This document shows, in pieces, positions 26,041 to 34,473 of a DNA stretch of 64,000 nucleotides (positions within the stretch are counted from its first letter, which is position 1; every line of letters starts with the position of its first letter). A program made the translations under genes and the position numbers. The stretch is from NCBI GenBank assembly GCA_964545875.1, contig CAZJHH010000009.1, forward strand, positions 47,425-111,424. The letters run 5' to 3'. This DNA is from DAIPKP01 sp964545875 (GTDB lineage Bacteria; Synergistota; Synergistia; Synergistales; Aminiphilaceae). The notes under the pieces are model-generated. The model was not told the origin of the DNA. It saw only the letters and a program-made list of their open reading frames with translations, and searched no databases.

Positions 26041-26673
26041 TCATTCTTCTCGGGCATGGTATTCCCGCACCATCTTCACCAGATCCCGCATCTTCTCTCT
26101 ATTCTTGATTCCCGGAGCGCTTTCGGCACCGCTGTTCAGGTCCACTCCCCAAGGCTGTACCCGCTCCAGGGCCTCCCTTAGATTCTCTTTTTTAAGCCCC
26201 CCCGCCAGAAAAAAGGGGCGGGAAAGAGAGGTTTCCCCCAAAAGATCCCAGTCGAAGGATTCTCCGGTGCCTCCGGATCGGGAGCCCCTTCGGCTGTCCA
26301 GAAGCAGCAGATCCGCCGCATTTTCATAGATCCGGGCCTTTTCGAGATCCTCCGCTCCGGCGATTCCCAGGGCTTTCAGGGTTATGCAGGGTACTTCCCG
26401 GAGCATTTCCGGGGGTTCTTCTCCATGAAACTGCAATGCGGAAAAAAGCCTTGCCTCCACAACCTTTTTCAGAAATTCCCGGGAGGGATTGCGCAGTACC
26501 CCCACGGTACAGATCTCCGGCGGGAGCCCCTTCAGAATTTCCCGGGCCTTCTCCAGGGAAACGTACCGGGGGCTTTCGGGAACCAGAATCACTCCAAGGG
26601 CATCCACCCCCAGCTCCGCCGCGGCGAGGGCATCCTCCCGGCGGGTAAGGCCGCAGATCTTGATGCGGGTCAT
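26041..26673 (-). CDS. trpF: Phosphoribosylanthranilate isomerase
   Basis: Amadori rearrangement step of Trp synthesis. The 210-residue TIM barrel begins MTRIKICGLTRREDALAAAELG, with the catalytic Cys in KICG. It has GVDALGVIL, the strand LQFHGEE, LLLDSRRG with the catalytic Asp, and the C-terminal phosphate site LAGGLKKENL with VDLNSGAESAPG. ATG at 26673 overlaps the trpC stop by 4 nt. It is separated from trpB by the 315-nt structured gap, which is unusual for this tightly packed operon. Confidence 0.96.
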   Translation of the reverse strand: MTRIKICGLTRREDALAAAELGVDALGVILVPESPRYVSLEKAREILKGLPPEICTVGVLRNPSREFLKKVVEARLFSALQFHGEEPPEMLREVPCITLKALGIAGAEDLEKARIYENAADLLLLDSRRGSRSGGTGESFDWDLLGETSLSRPFFLAGGLKKENLREALERVQPWGVDLNSGAESAPGIKNREKMRDLVKMVREYHAREE

Positions 26674-27431
26674 GAGGCCCTCTCTCCGGCTTCTCCGGTG
26701 AGCTCCCGCACCAGAGCTTCGGGATCTCCGGATCGCACCAGGGCGGTGCCCACCAGCATGCCCTGCACGCCCAGACTTTCCAGGTAGAGGGCATCCTCCC
26801 GGCAGGTTATGCCGCTTTCGGAAATTACCTTCCGGGTGCTTCCGGGCTCCCGGCGATGAAGTTCTTCCAGAAGTTTTTCCGTGGTCTTCAAAGAAACCGA
26901 GAAATCCCGAAGATCCCGGTTGTTGATGCCGACAATCCGCGCCGGGGTATCCAGCACCCGGGCCAACTCTTCCGAAGAATGTACCTCCACCAGGCACTCC
27001 AAACCGAGATCCTCCGCCGCCTGCAACATCTCCCGTAAAACCCGATCCTCCAGAATGGCCGCGATGAGGAGCACCGCATCCGCCCCGAGAAGATAGCTTT
27101 CGTACATTTCCAGGGGATGGAGCAGAAAATCCTTGCGCAATACCGGGCAGGAACAGCGTTTTTTCAGATGCCCGAGCAATGCGGGATCTCCCGAAAAAAA
27201 GTTGGGTTCCGTCACCACCGAAAGGGCCCGGATACCCCCCTTTACGTAGCTTTTCAGAAGCCCCTCGGGATTCCAGGAGGAGGCCAGAGTTCCCTGGCTC
27301 GGGGAGGCCCGCTTGATCTCTCCGATAAGGGAAATTCCGCCCTTTTCGAGAGCTTTTCCCAGGCTCCGCCGGGGGGCTTCGAGAGCCGCCACCTTCTCCT
27401 TCCGGGAAGCCACGATCTTTTCGAGAATCAC
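26670..27431 (-). CDS. trpC: Indole-3-glycerol phosphate synthase
   Basis: Closes the indole ring from CdRP. The 253 residues carry ISLIGEIKRASPSQGTL with the first catalytic Lys, SVVTEPNFFSGDPALL, VLRKDFLLHP with the second catalytic Lys, ADAVLLIAAIL, GINNRDLRDF and ISESGI for phosphate binding. It starts in an ATGA overlap with trpD and ends in one with trpF. The gene is a separate polypeptide, not fused to trpF as in E. coli. Confidence 0.97.
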   Translation of the reverse strand: MILEKIVASRKEKVAALEAPRRSLGKALEKGGISLIGEIKRASPSQGTLASSWNPEGLLKSYVKGGIRALSVVTEPNFFSGDPALLGHLKKRCSCPVLRKDFLLHPLEMYESYLLGADAVLLIAAILEDRVLREMLQAAEDLGLECLVEVHSSEELARVLDTPARIVGINNRDLRDFSVSLKTTEKLLEELHRREPGSTRKVISESGITCREDALYLESLGVQGMLVGTALVRSGDPEALVRELTGEAGERAS

Positions 27432-28474
27432 AGGGCCACCCCCAGGGGATCCGCATCTTTGGAAGGGGTCAGAGAACGAAGCTCTTCAATCTTCCGCATT
27501 ACCCCGCCGCTTTCGATGCACTCCCGGGCAAGGGCCACCCCTTCCCGGAAATCTTCCGTAAGGCCCCCCGCCACGAGAGCCCCTGCGGCATTGCAGAGCA
27601 CCATGTCCAGAGGAGCTCCTCTAAGACGGCCTTCGAAAATATCCCGGAGAATGGCCGCATTTTTCTCCGCCTTACCTCCCGCAAAGGAGGAGAGAGCATG
27701 CCGGGAAAGGCCGAAGTCTCCGGGCTCAAGTATGCCTTCCTCCAGAACCCCCTCCCGGAGGAAACAGAACCGGGTGGAGCCCGAGAGGCTGATCTCGTCG
27801 ATTCCCCCCGCCCCGTGCACCACCAGAGCCCTATCCGCTCCGAGATTGCGGAGCACCTCCGCCAGAGGGCGCAGCAGCTCCGGGCTGTAGACCCCCATAA
27901 GATAACGGGTGGCTCCGGCGGGATTGATGAGAGGCCCGAGCACGTTGAAAAGCGTGCGCAGCCCAAGGGAGGACCGGGCGTTTTTCACGTGCTTCATGGC
28001 CTTGTGAAAGTAGGGAGCGTAGAGAAAGGTAAAATTCGTACGCCCCAGGGAATCCGCCGCATGGGAAGGATTATCGAAAAGAGGAATGCCCAGGGCCTCC
28101 ACCACGTCCGCACTGCCGCAGCGGCTGGAGACCGAGCGGTTGCCGTGCTTCGCCACGGGGAGCCCCGCGGAGGCCGCCACCAGAGCCGCGGCGGTGGAGA
28201 TGTTGAAGGTTCCCCCTCCGTCTCCTCCGGTGCCCACCACGTCGAGAAGGGGTTTTTGGGCTATCTCCACCTTGAGGGCGTTCTGCCGCAGCACCCGAGC
28301 GGCGGCGGTGATTTCGTCGATGGTCTCCCCCCGAAGGCGGAGCCCCATAAGAAAGGCGGCGATATGAATATCCGTCACCTCTCCCTTCAGAATGGCTTCC
28401 ATGGCTCCCTCCATAGCCCGGGAGGAAAGCCTCTCTCCTGCGGCGACCTGTTCGAGATAGGTACGAAACATCAT
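27428..28474 (-). CDS. trpD: Anthranilate phosphoribosyltransferase
   Basis: Joins anthranilate to PRPP. The 348 residues have GTGGDGGGTFNISTAAALVAA (the PRPP loop), KHGNRSVSSRCGSADVVEALG and VFNVLGPLINPAGATRYLMGVY, all classical. The start ATG at 28474 overlaps the trpG stop and has an AAGGAG site; the much longer open frame upstream is overlap with trpG. Not fused to trpG. Confidence 0.97.
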   Translation of the reverse strand: MMFRTYLEQVAAGERLSSRAMEGAMEAILKGEVTDIHIAAFLMGLRLRGETIDEITAAARVLRQNALKVEIAQKPLLDVVGTGGDGGGTFNISTAAALVAASAGLPVAKHGNRSVSSRCGSADVVEALGIPLFDNPSHAADSLGRTNFTFLYAPYFHKAMKHVKNARSSLGLRTLFNVLGPLINPAGATRYLMGVYSPELLRPLAEVLRNLGADRALVVHGAGGIDEISLSGSTRFCFLREGVLEEGILEPGDFGLSRHALSSFAGGKAEKNAAILRDIFEGRLRGAPLDMVLCNAAGALVAGGLTEDFREGVALARECIESGGVMRKIEELRSLTPSKDADPLGVAL

Positions 28475-29052
28475 GCGCTCCTTTCCAGCCCCCGGGGGCC
28501 CGCAAAATTTTCCAGCAGCCGCTTGCCGAATTCGGTTCCCACCGATTCCGGATGAAACTGCACGCCGTAGACTCCAAGCTCCGGAGATTCCAGGGCCATG
28601 ATCTCCCCATCCTCTCCCCGGGCGGTTACCCGAAGGGGAAAGTTTTCCGGAAGATGCCGCACCACCAGGGAGTGATACCGAACTCCCCGGAAGGGAGAGG
28701 GAACGCCCTCGAAAAGCCCCTCTCGGGAATGAAATATCCGGGAAATCTTGCCGTGTATCGGCTCGGCTCCCTTCTCCACGGAAGCCCCGAAGACGGAGCC
28801 GATCACCTGATGTCCCAGGCAGACCCCCAGAATGGGAATTGTTCCTCCGAAGGTCCGGATAATCTCCGGGCAGATCCCCGCATCTTCCGGGCCTCCCGGG
28901 CCAGGGGAGAGCACGATCCTCCGGGGATTGAGACGACGAATCTCCTCCAGGGTCACCGCGTCGTTCCGCCGGGGCAGCACCTCGTCGAAATCGCTGCAAT
29001 ACTGCACCAGGTTATACGCAAAGGAATCGTAGTTATCCACCAGAAGAATCAT
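28471..29052 (-). CDS. trpG: Anthranilate synthase glutamine amidotransferase subunit
   Basis: Supplies ammonia from Gln to TrpE. The 193-residue class I amidotransferase has LLVDNYDSFAYNLVQY, LSPGPGGPEDAG, the nucleophile GVCLGHQ and the His-Glu pair in GVQFHPES. ATG at 29052 is chosen over the longer frame because it forms an ATGA with the trpE stop and matches the family N-terminus. It may also serve para-aminobenzoate synthesis, as no pabA is seen here. Confidence 0.96.
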   Translation of the reverse strand: MILLVDNYDSFAYNLVQYCSDFDEVLPRRNDAVTLEEIRRLNPRRIVLSPGPGGPEDAGICPEIIRTFGGTIPILGVCLGHQVIGSVFGASVEKGAEPIHGKISRIFHSREGLFEGVPSPFRGVRYHSLVVRHLPENFPLRVTARGEDGEIMALESPELGVYGVQFHPESVGTEFGKRLLENFAGPRGLERSA

Positions 29053-30602
29053 ACCTGCACCTCCTCCATGTTTTCGAAACTGCATCCCAGGGCCCGGGCG
29101 AGAGCCTCCGCTTTCTGCAACGTTTCCCGATACTCCTTCTCCGGAGAGGAGTCGAAAACGATTCCCGCCCCAGCCTGAAGGTACAACCGCTCCTTTTCAT
29201 GCACCACCGTGCGGATGGTGATGCAGCTTTCGAAATCCCCCGAAGGATCCAGCCATGCCAGCACTCCTCCGTAGGGCCCCCGGGCCTCGGGCTCCAGAGT
29301 GTCGATATACTCCAGGGCCCGCACCTTGGGAGCCCCCGAAAGGGTTCCCGCGGGAAAGGTTTTTCCCAGCATCTCCAGAGAAGAAATTCCCGGCGCCGCC
29401 TCTCCCTCCACCTGGGAGACCAGGTGCATCACCCGGGCGTAACGGTCCACATCCTGGAAAAGAGACACCTCCACGGATCGGGGCAGGCAGAAACGCCCCA
29501 GATCGTTGCGCGCGAGATCAACTAACATCAAATGTTCCGCACACTCTTTGGGGTCTTCCCGGAGCTCCTTTTCCAGGCGGCGATCCTCTTCCTCGCTCTT
29601 TCCCCGGGGCCGGGTGCCCGCAAGAGGCCGGGTATAGACTCGGCTTCCCCGGCGGGAGAGATGCATCTCCGGCGAGGACGCCACCAGAGAAAAACTGCCG
29701 CACCCGAGATAGACGTGATAGGGGGAGGGATTGTTCCGCCGCAGGGCCTCATAAACATCCAGGGGATCCGTGGCCCCGGAAAAACAAAACTTCTGGGAGA
29801 GCACCACCTGGGAGAACTCCCCCTGCCGGATGGCTTCCTTGCCCCGATCCACCATCTCCAGAAAGGCCCGCCTGCTCATGTTCGCCCGGGGATCCCCGAG
29901 AGCGAAGGAAGGATTTTCCCGAAAAACCTCCCGTTTCTCGATTCCCCGAAGAGCGAAGAGAGCCCGTTCCTTGAGAAGCCCCACCTTTTCGAACCCCTCA
30001 TGGTAGGAATCTTCCGAAGAGTGCACGCAGTAGAGGCGTTTTTTCGAGGCATCGAAGAAGTAGAAGGATGCCACCTCCAGGAGCACTCCCAGGGGATACT
30101 CTCCTTGCTTCAGACGCCGTCCGGGCTCCCGGGCGAAAAGAGTCTCCCACTTCTCCGCCATGCCGTGCCCGAAATACCCTGCATATCCTCCCCGAAAGAG
30201 GGGAAGTTCCGGAATCTCCTCGTATCCGGGCATTCCGGAGGCTCCAAAACGCTCCGCCACGAAGGCTTCCAGAGAACTCCCCTTGCGAAAATCAGCATCT
30301 TTCCCGCTTCCCGAGCGAATATCCACCCCCGAGACAAATTCCCGAAGCACCGCAGCCGGCTCGGGTACCAGCAGGGCGTATTCCAAATCCCCCCGGGGGG
30401 AACATCCCTCCCAAAGCAGGGAGTAGGGTTTTCCCTCCCCAAGCTTCCGGAAAAGCGCCACAAGATCCTTTTCCTCCATCTTCAGGGAATCGAAGAGGGG
30501 AACCCGGAAACTATGCCGCCGCAACGCCGCATAACGGGACTCTTCCATAAAGGAAAACTCTTCGTCCCTTCGCTCTTCTCGTACCTCGGCTCCGCTATCC
30601 AT
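29049..30602 (-). CDS. trpE: Anthranilate synthase component I
   Basis: Converts chorismate and ammonia to anthranilate. The 517 residues have an N-terminal regulatory/structural domain and the C-terminal chorismate-binding domain: GEFSQVVLSQKF, SSPEMHLSRRGSRVYTRPLAGTRPRG, VDLARNDLGRF, TFPAGTLSGAPKVRALEYID and GGVLAWL. The start ATG at 30602 follows GGAGGAAGCGGT; the frame is open into the leader, but that part holds the terminators and is not coding. The Trp feedback pocket near the N-terminus cannot be judged with confidence. Confidence 0.96.
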   Translation of the reverse strand: MDSGAEVREERRDEEFSFMEESRYAALRRHSFRVPLFDSLKMEEKDLVALFRKLGEGKPYSLLWEGCSPRGDLEYALLVPEPAAVLREFVSGVDIRSGSGKDADFRKGSSLEAFVAERFGASGMPGYEEIPELPLFRGGYAGYFGHGMAEKWETLFAREPGRRLKQGEYPLGVLLEVASFYFFDASKKRLYCVHSSEDSYHEGFEKVGLLKERALFALRGIEKREVFRENPSFALGDPRANMSRRAFLEMVDRGKEAIRQGEFSQVVLSQKFCFSGATDPLDVYEALRRNNPSPYHVYLGCGSFSLVASSPEMHLSRRGSRVYTRPLAGTRPRGKSEEEDRRLEKELREDPKECAEHLMLVDLARNDLGRFCLPRSVEVSLFQDVDRYARVMHLVSQVEGEAAPGISSLEMLGKTFPAGTLSGAPKVRALEYIDTLEPEARGPYGGVLAWLDPSGDFESCITIRTVVHEKERLYLQAGAGIVFDSSPEKEYRETLQKAEALARALGCSFENMEEVQV

Positions 30603-30675
30603 ACCGCTTCCTCCTTCAAAAATCTCGCATATCCTCTCGTCTCGACTCGTAATTTTCTTCAGGTACCAAAGATAC

Positions 30676-30720
30676 AAAAACGAAACGAGAGGAACTCTTT
30701 TTCGAGCCCCTCTCGTTTCG
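30676..30720 (-). terminator. Second terminator in the trp leader
   Basis: A 12-bp perfect stem (CGAAACGAGAGG / CCTCTCGTTTCG) with a 16-nt loop is followed on the minus strand by TTTTT. It lies downstream of the first attenuator and 74 nt before the trpE start. Confidence 0.85.
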
Positions 30721-30739
30721 GATACCGATATAACCGTAC

Positions 30740-30790
30740 AAAAAAGGGCCTTGAACTGAATTCCTCTTAGGGAATCCACCTCCAAGGCCC
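30740..30790 (-). terminator. First terminator (attenuator) in the trp leader
   Basis: Stem GGGCCTTG / CAAGGCCC, with an inner GATTCC/GGAATT hairpin, ends in six T on the minus strand. It lies 56 nt after the trp leader peptide stop. Confidence 0.85.
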
Positions 30791-30845
30791 GGTCATTACG
30801 TACTTTCAAGGCATCCCTAGGATGCCCCGGATCTCGGCGGCAGAC

Positions 30846-30902
30846 TTAGAAAGCCCGCCACCACCAGTTTTGTATGGTTAAAAGTGCGAAAACATCGCGC
30901 AT
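30846..30902 (-). CDS. trpL: trp operon leader peptide
   Basis: An 18-residue peptide, MRDVFALLTIQNWWWRAF, has three consecutive Trp codons and an AAAAGGAGAT ribosome site. Just after it a 1:2-type stem can form between GGCGG in the last codons and CCGCC downstream. With the terminator that follows, this is a standard ribosome-stalling trp attenuator: low Trp-tRNA halts the ribosome at the WWW codons and lets transcription reach trpE. Confidence 0.95.
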   Translation of the reverse strand: MRDVFALLTIQNWWWRAF

Positions 30903-30933
30903 GGGAATATCTCCTTTTGAAATATTGGGGTGG

Positions 30934-30962
30934 ATTATAGAGCACTTTTTTCTCCGGGTCAA
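30934..30962 (-). promoter_or_regulatory. Sigma-70 promoter of the trp operon
   Basis: TTGACC and a consensus TATAAT are separated by 17 nt on the minus strand, about 30 nt upstream of trpL. Confidence 0.88.
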
Positions 30963-31025
30963 TCGAAAAATGTACGCCTGTGACGAAAAGAACTCCCCCG
31001 CAAGGAAAAATGCCAGGATTCCCTC

Positions 31026-31054
31026 TTGCCACTTTCTTCCCTCGGGTGTATGCT
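31026..31054 (+). promoter_or_regulatory. Promoter of the GntR-symporter-peptidase group
   Basis: TTGCCA and TATGCT are separated by 17 nt on the plus strand, about 70 nt upstream of the GntR gene and divergent from the trp promoter. Confidence 0.65.
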
Positions 31055-31126
31055 AGAAGCGCAAACTATGGATACATAAAGAAATACAAACGCAAATACG
31101 AAAGAGACGAGTCGAAGGAGAAGCCC

Positions 31127-31786
31127 ATGGGAAAAAGCCTGAACGCCGAAAAAAGAGCCTTTCGTTACGTAGTCAATCGTATACTCTCCCACAAACTGCG
31201 GCCGGGGGACAAAATCTACGAACCCGACATGGTGGAAGAACTGCAGATGAGCCGTACTCCCATACGGCACGCCCTGGCAAAGCTGGTGTCCGAGGGAATG
31301 TTGGGAAAAAAGGATCGGGAGAGGGGATACGTGGTTCCCCTGCTCACTCCGGAGGATATGGAACAGGTCTTCACCGCCCGGGAAACCCTGGAGGGAAAGT
31401 CCGCATACCTCGCCGCCAAATACGGGGACAAGGAGAGCATCGAAGAGCTTAAAATTCTGAACGCCCGGGAGAAAGAGCTCTACCGGACGGACGACAAGGG
31501 AGAGTACGCGGGCATAAACGAAAGCATCCATCTGCTCATCGCCCAGATGAGCCGCAATCCCTACATCGAACGTTACGTCACCCAAACCTACTGGCGGTCC
31601 CAGCTCTACACTTTTTATCTCGGGGAGTTCTACGCCCAGAACGGAGACGCCCGGGAAAGCAACAAATACATAAGCCATCAGGAACACACGAACCTTATCA
31701 ACGCCATTGAAAGGGGGAATGCCGAGGAAGCGCGGGAAGTCATGATCGAGCACATACGCTCCACGCATCAACGGCGATTCAAGTAG
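31127..31786 (+). CDS. GntR family transcriptional regulator (FadR/FCD subgroup)
   Basis: The 219 residues carry an N-terminal winged helix (about 10-75, GDKIYEPDMVEELQMSRTPIRHALAKLVSEGML is the GntR recognition region) and a helical C-terminal FCD effector domain (about 85-215, with ESIHLLIAQMSRNPY and the terminal HQEHTNLINAIERGNAEEA). FCD regulators bind small organic acids or amino-acid derivatives on a metal site. The start at 31127 has an AAGGAG site; an upstream open frame lacks one. It heads the transport and peptidase cluster and is its probable regulator. Confidence 0.93.
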   Translation: MGKSLNAEKRAFRYVVNRILSHKLRPGDKIYEPDMVEELQMSRTPIRHALAKLVSEGMLGKKDRERGYVVPLLTPEDMEQVFTARETLEGKSAYLAAKYGDKESIEELKILNAREKELYRTDDKGEYAGINESIHLLIAQMSRNPYIERYVTQTYWRSQLYTFYLGEFYAQNGDARESNKYISHQEHTNLINAIERGNAEEAREVMIEHIRSTHQRRFK

Positions 31787-31850
31787 CGCAGGGTTATCCA
31801 AACACTCGAAGGAAAACGCATGGACTCCATGTTCGAAGGAGGTTTATCCG

Positions 31851-32090
31851 ATGGATGTTCTCAGCAACGCTTTTGAAAAAAAATGGTTCTGTATTTTCAT
31901 GTTTCTGTACGTCATCATCATGGTACCCTTCCCCTTCTTCTTCTCCACCACCTACATTCCCTCGCTCTGGGGAATTCCGCTTTTCGTGGTGGGATGGACG
32001 GTACATACGGTCATTACCCTCGCACTCATTCTCGTCTTCGCCTGGCAGGCACTGCAGCGGGAAGAGTACCGCGAGTTTGACGACCGGTAA
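31851..32090 (+). CDS. Small two-helix membrane protein next to the symporter
   Basis: A 79-residue protein with two hydrophobic helices, a charged C-terminus (REEYREFDDR) and a Pro-rich connecting loop. Small membrane proteins of this shape (DUF3311-like) are commonly encoded directly before sodium:solute symporters of the PanF type and probably form a subunit. The stop is 26 nt before the symporter start, and an AGGAGG site precedes its own start. Confidence 0.8.
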   Translation: MDVLSNAFEKKWFCIFMFLYVIIMVPFPFFFSTTYIPSLWGIPLFVVGWTVHTVITLALILVFAWQALQREEYREFDDR

Positions 32091-32116
32091 TTCTGGAAGA
32101 AAGGGAGATTGTTATC

Positions 32117-33607
32117 ATGGATACCGTATCGCAGCTCATCAGTCCCGCCCCGGTTCCCTTTTACACGGTTCTCGCAGTTTATTTCGTAATTCTGGGAGCC
32201 ATCGGCTATTACGCCACCAAGGCCACCAAGAATCTCAAAGACTTTTTCGTCATGAGCGGCAAGGCCGGGGCCATCGTCAGCGGCCTGGCCTACTTCTCCA
32301 CCCAGTACAGCATGAGCACCTTCATGGGGTGCCCTGCCACCTGCTACAAGGTGGGCTTTGCGGGCCTCACCATCTCGGTCCCCGGCCTGGTTTTCAGCAT
32401 GATTATCCCGGCTCTGCTGGTGGGAAGGAAGCTCATCAAGCTGGGGCATAACTACGGATTTCTCACCATGGCGGATTATCTCGGAGACCGGTACGAATCC
32501 AACGGAATCCGCTCGCTTCACGCCCTGATGATGGTGATCTTTCTGGTTCCCATGATGGGAGCCCAGACCATCGGAGCGGGCATCATCCTCCGCACCTTTA
32601 CGGGAGCTCCCGAGTGGGTGGGCATCGTGGCCATGGGGGTTATCGTGATCCTCTACTGTATGGCCGGAGGCATCCGGGGAGCCATGCTCACCGACGTGCT
32701 TCAGGGAGGACTCATGCTGGTTACCGCCGTGGTGACCTTCGTGATTTCCGTGAAAATCGGGGGCGGTTTCGAGGCCATCAATACAAAACTTCTCGAAATG
32801 AGCCCGGATCTGCTCAGCCATCCCGGTATGGGAGGATCCTACGGGTGGGGGAACTACGTCTCCATGATCGTCCTCTGGAGCTTCTTCACCATCGGCCAGC
32901 CCACTCTCTTCACCAAGTTCTTCGCCATGAAGAACTACCGGGTCATGTTCAAGGCGGTCATCCTCGGCACCGTGGGCATGTGGATCGCCGCTACCCTCAT
33001 CGAGTGGTCAGGAGTCAACGCCCTGGTCTCCATTCCCGGCCTCACGGGGAAACAGATCGATTTCGTGGTGCCTCTCATTCTCCAGCAGGGACTCGGCCCC
33101 GTGATATCCGCCCTGCTCATCTCGGGAATCATGGCGGCGGGCATGTCCACCATCGACAGCCTTCTCATCGTGTCCACCGGAGGTATTACCCGGGATATCT
33201 ACCAGAATATCCTCAAAAAGGACGCCACCGATCAGGACGTGTTCAAGCTCTCCCGGATCGTAACGGTGATCATCGGCATCGTGGCCATTCTCTTCGGCAT
33301 TTCCCGCCCCGCCACCATATTCAAGCTCATCCTCTTCGCCTTCGGAGGTCTGGGCATCTGGGTGGCCCCGGTAATACTGGGCATGTACTGGAAGGGAGCC
33401 ACCAAGATGGGGGCCATTCTCTCGGTCATTCTCGGGGAAATTCTCTTCGTCCTCATGACCCTCAAATACACATCCTGGGCCCTGGGCTTCAATCCTCTCA
33501 TGGTCTCCTGGGCAATCACCATGATCCTCATGGTGGTTATCAGCAAAATCACCGCCGCCCCCTCTCAGGGCACTCTGAAGCGGCATTTCGAGGATCTTCG
33601 ATCCTAG
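32117..33607 (+). CDS. Sodium:solute symporter (SSS family, PanF-like)
   Basis: A 496-residue transporter with about 13 membrane helices. SSS marks include YYATKATKNLKDFFVMSGKAG at the N-terminus, the STQYSMSTFMGCPATCYKVG helix region, the GGIRGAMLTDVLQGGLML motif and MAAGMSTIDSLLIVSTGGITRDIY in the sodium-site helix. The substrate is not clear; the neighbours (creatininase-type amidohydrolase and peptidases) suggest an amino acid, small peptide or cyclic amide. It is followed by a hairpin terminator before the creatininase gene. Confidence 0.93.
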   Translation: MDTVSQLISPAPVPFYTVLAVYFVILGAIGYYATKATKNLKDFFVMSGKAGAIVSGLAYFSTQYSMSTFMGCPATCYKVGFAGLTISVPGLVFSMIIPALLVGRKLIKLGHNYGFLTMADYLGDRYESNGIRSLHALMMVIFLVPMMGAQTIGAGIILRTFTGAPEWVGIVAMGVIVILYCMAGGIRGAMLTDVLQGGLMLVTAVVTFVISVKIGGGFEAINTKLLEMSPDLLSHPGMGGSYGWGNYVSMIVLWSFFTIGQPTLFTKFFAMKNYRVMFKAVILGTVGMWIAATLIEWSGVNALVSIPGLTGKQIDFVVPLILQQGLGPVISALLISGIMAAGMSTIDSLLIVSTGGITRDIYQNILKKDATDQDVFKLSRIVTVIIGIVAILFGISRPATIFKLILFAFGGLGIWVAPVILGMYWKGATKMGAILSVILGEILFVLMTLKYTSWALGFNPLMVSWAITMILMVVISKITAAPSQGTLKRHFEDLRS

Positions 33608-33624
33608 CTTTCCGCAATCTTCGT

Positions 33625-33665
33625 CCGGGGGCCCGTTCGGCTTGAACGGCCCCCGGCTTTTTCGA
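33625..33665 (+). terminator. Hairpin terminator between symporter and creatininase genes
   Basis: Stem CCGGGGGCC-(c)-GTTC / GAAC-GGCCCCCGG with a 5-nt loop, then CTTTTT. It sits inside a same-strand gene group and may set a lower level for the downstream genes. Confidence 0.75.
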
Positions 33666-33681
33666 GGAGGCACATACACTC

Positions 33682-34455
33682 ATGATTCTGTCAAAAATGA
33701 CCTGGAAAGAGGCGGGACAATCCTTCGGGGATTCCAAAGTGATACTGCTCCCCATCGGAAGCGTGGAACAGCACGGCCCCATCGGACCTCTGGGAACGGA
33801 CTACGAGATTCCTCAAGAGTTCGCCCGGAGACTGGAGGATAAAAATCCCCGAGATCGGATTCTGCTGCCCGCGATACCTTACGGAGTATGCCCCTATCAT
33901 CTGGGATTTCCTGGAACCCTCAACATCGGAGACGAGGCGCTCTACGCCGTGGTCAAAGGAATTACGCGCTCCCTTTTGCAGCACCGCATGAAAAAGTTCG
34001 TTTTTCTCAATGGCCACGGAGGCAACGGCCCCGCCCTGGACAAGGCTGCTCTGGAGGTTTATCAGGCGGGAGGACTCGTGGCCATCGTGGACTGGTGGGT
34101 TCTGGCTGGACAGATCAACTCCGAATGGGTGGGAGGACATGGAGCGGGGCAGGAAACCTCGGTGATGATGGCAGTGGATCCCTCTTCGGTACATAAGGAA
34201 AACTGTTTTCCCGCGGAGATCGGGCACCTTTCGGAGGCCCTGCGCAATACCCACATCAATACGGTGCGCTACCGCAAGGGATCGGTACGCATTGTCCGGG
34301 ATGTTCGGGAGGTAACCTCCAACGGAGCCTACGGCGGCGAAGATGCTGCGGAAGATGCCTCCGCCGAAACGGGCAAGGCCATTCTGGACACCCTTACGGA
34401 GTACATGGATGCCTTTGTAACGGAATTCACGTCCCTCCCCTTGGGCCGGGAATAG
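33682..34455 (+). CDS. Creatininase-family amidohydrolase
   Basis: A 257-residue metal-dependent amidohydrolase of PF02633 (creatininase, also formamide hydrolases and MftE-type peptidases). Family motifs are LLPIGSVEQHGPIGPLGTD with the metal-binding Glu/His/Asp set, YGVCPYHLGFPGT, FLNGHGGNGPAL and GGHGAGQETS. A GAGGAGG site precedes the start. The substrate is unknown; the location between a symporter and two peptidases suggests a cyclic or substituted amide from peptide breakdown. Confidence 0.92.
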   Translation: MILSKMTWKEAGQSFGDSKVILLPIGSVEQHGPIGPLGTDYEIPQEFARRLEDKNPRDRILLPAIPYGVCPYHLGFPGTLNIGDEALYAVVKGITRSLLQHRMKKFVFLNGHGGNGPALDKAALEVYQAGGLVAIVDWWVLAGQINSEWVGGHGAGQETSVMMAVDPSSVHKENCFPAEIGHLSEALRNTHINTVRYRKGSVRIVRDVREVTSNGAYGGEDAAEDASAETGKAILDTLTEYMDAFVTEFTSLPLGRE

Positions 34456-34473
34456 AGAGCTTCGTTCTTCATC

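Noticed and set aside
30603..30809. N-terminal extension of trpE into the leader region.
   Set aside because: It would translate both terminators; the inner ATG with GGAGGAAG matches the conserved protein start.
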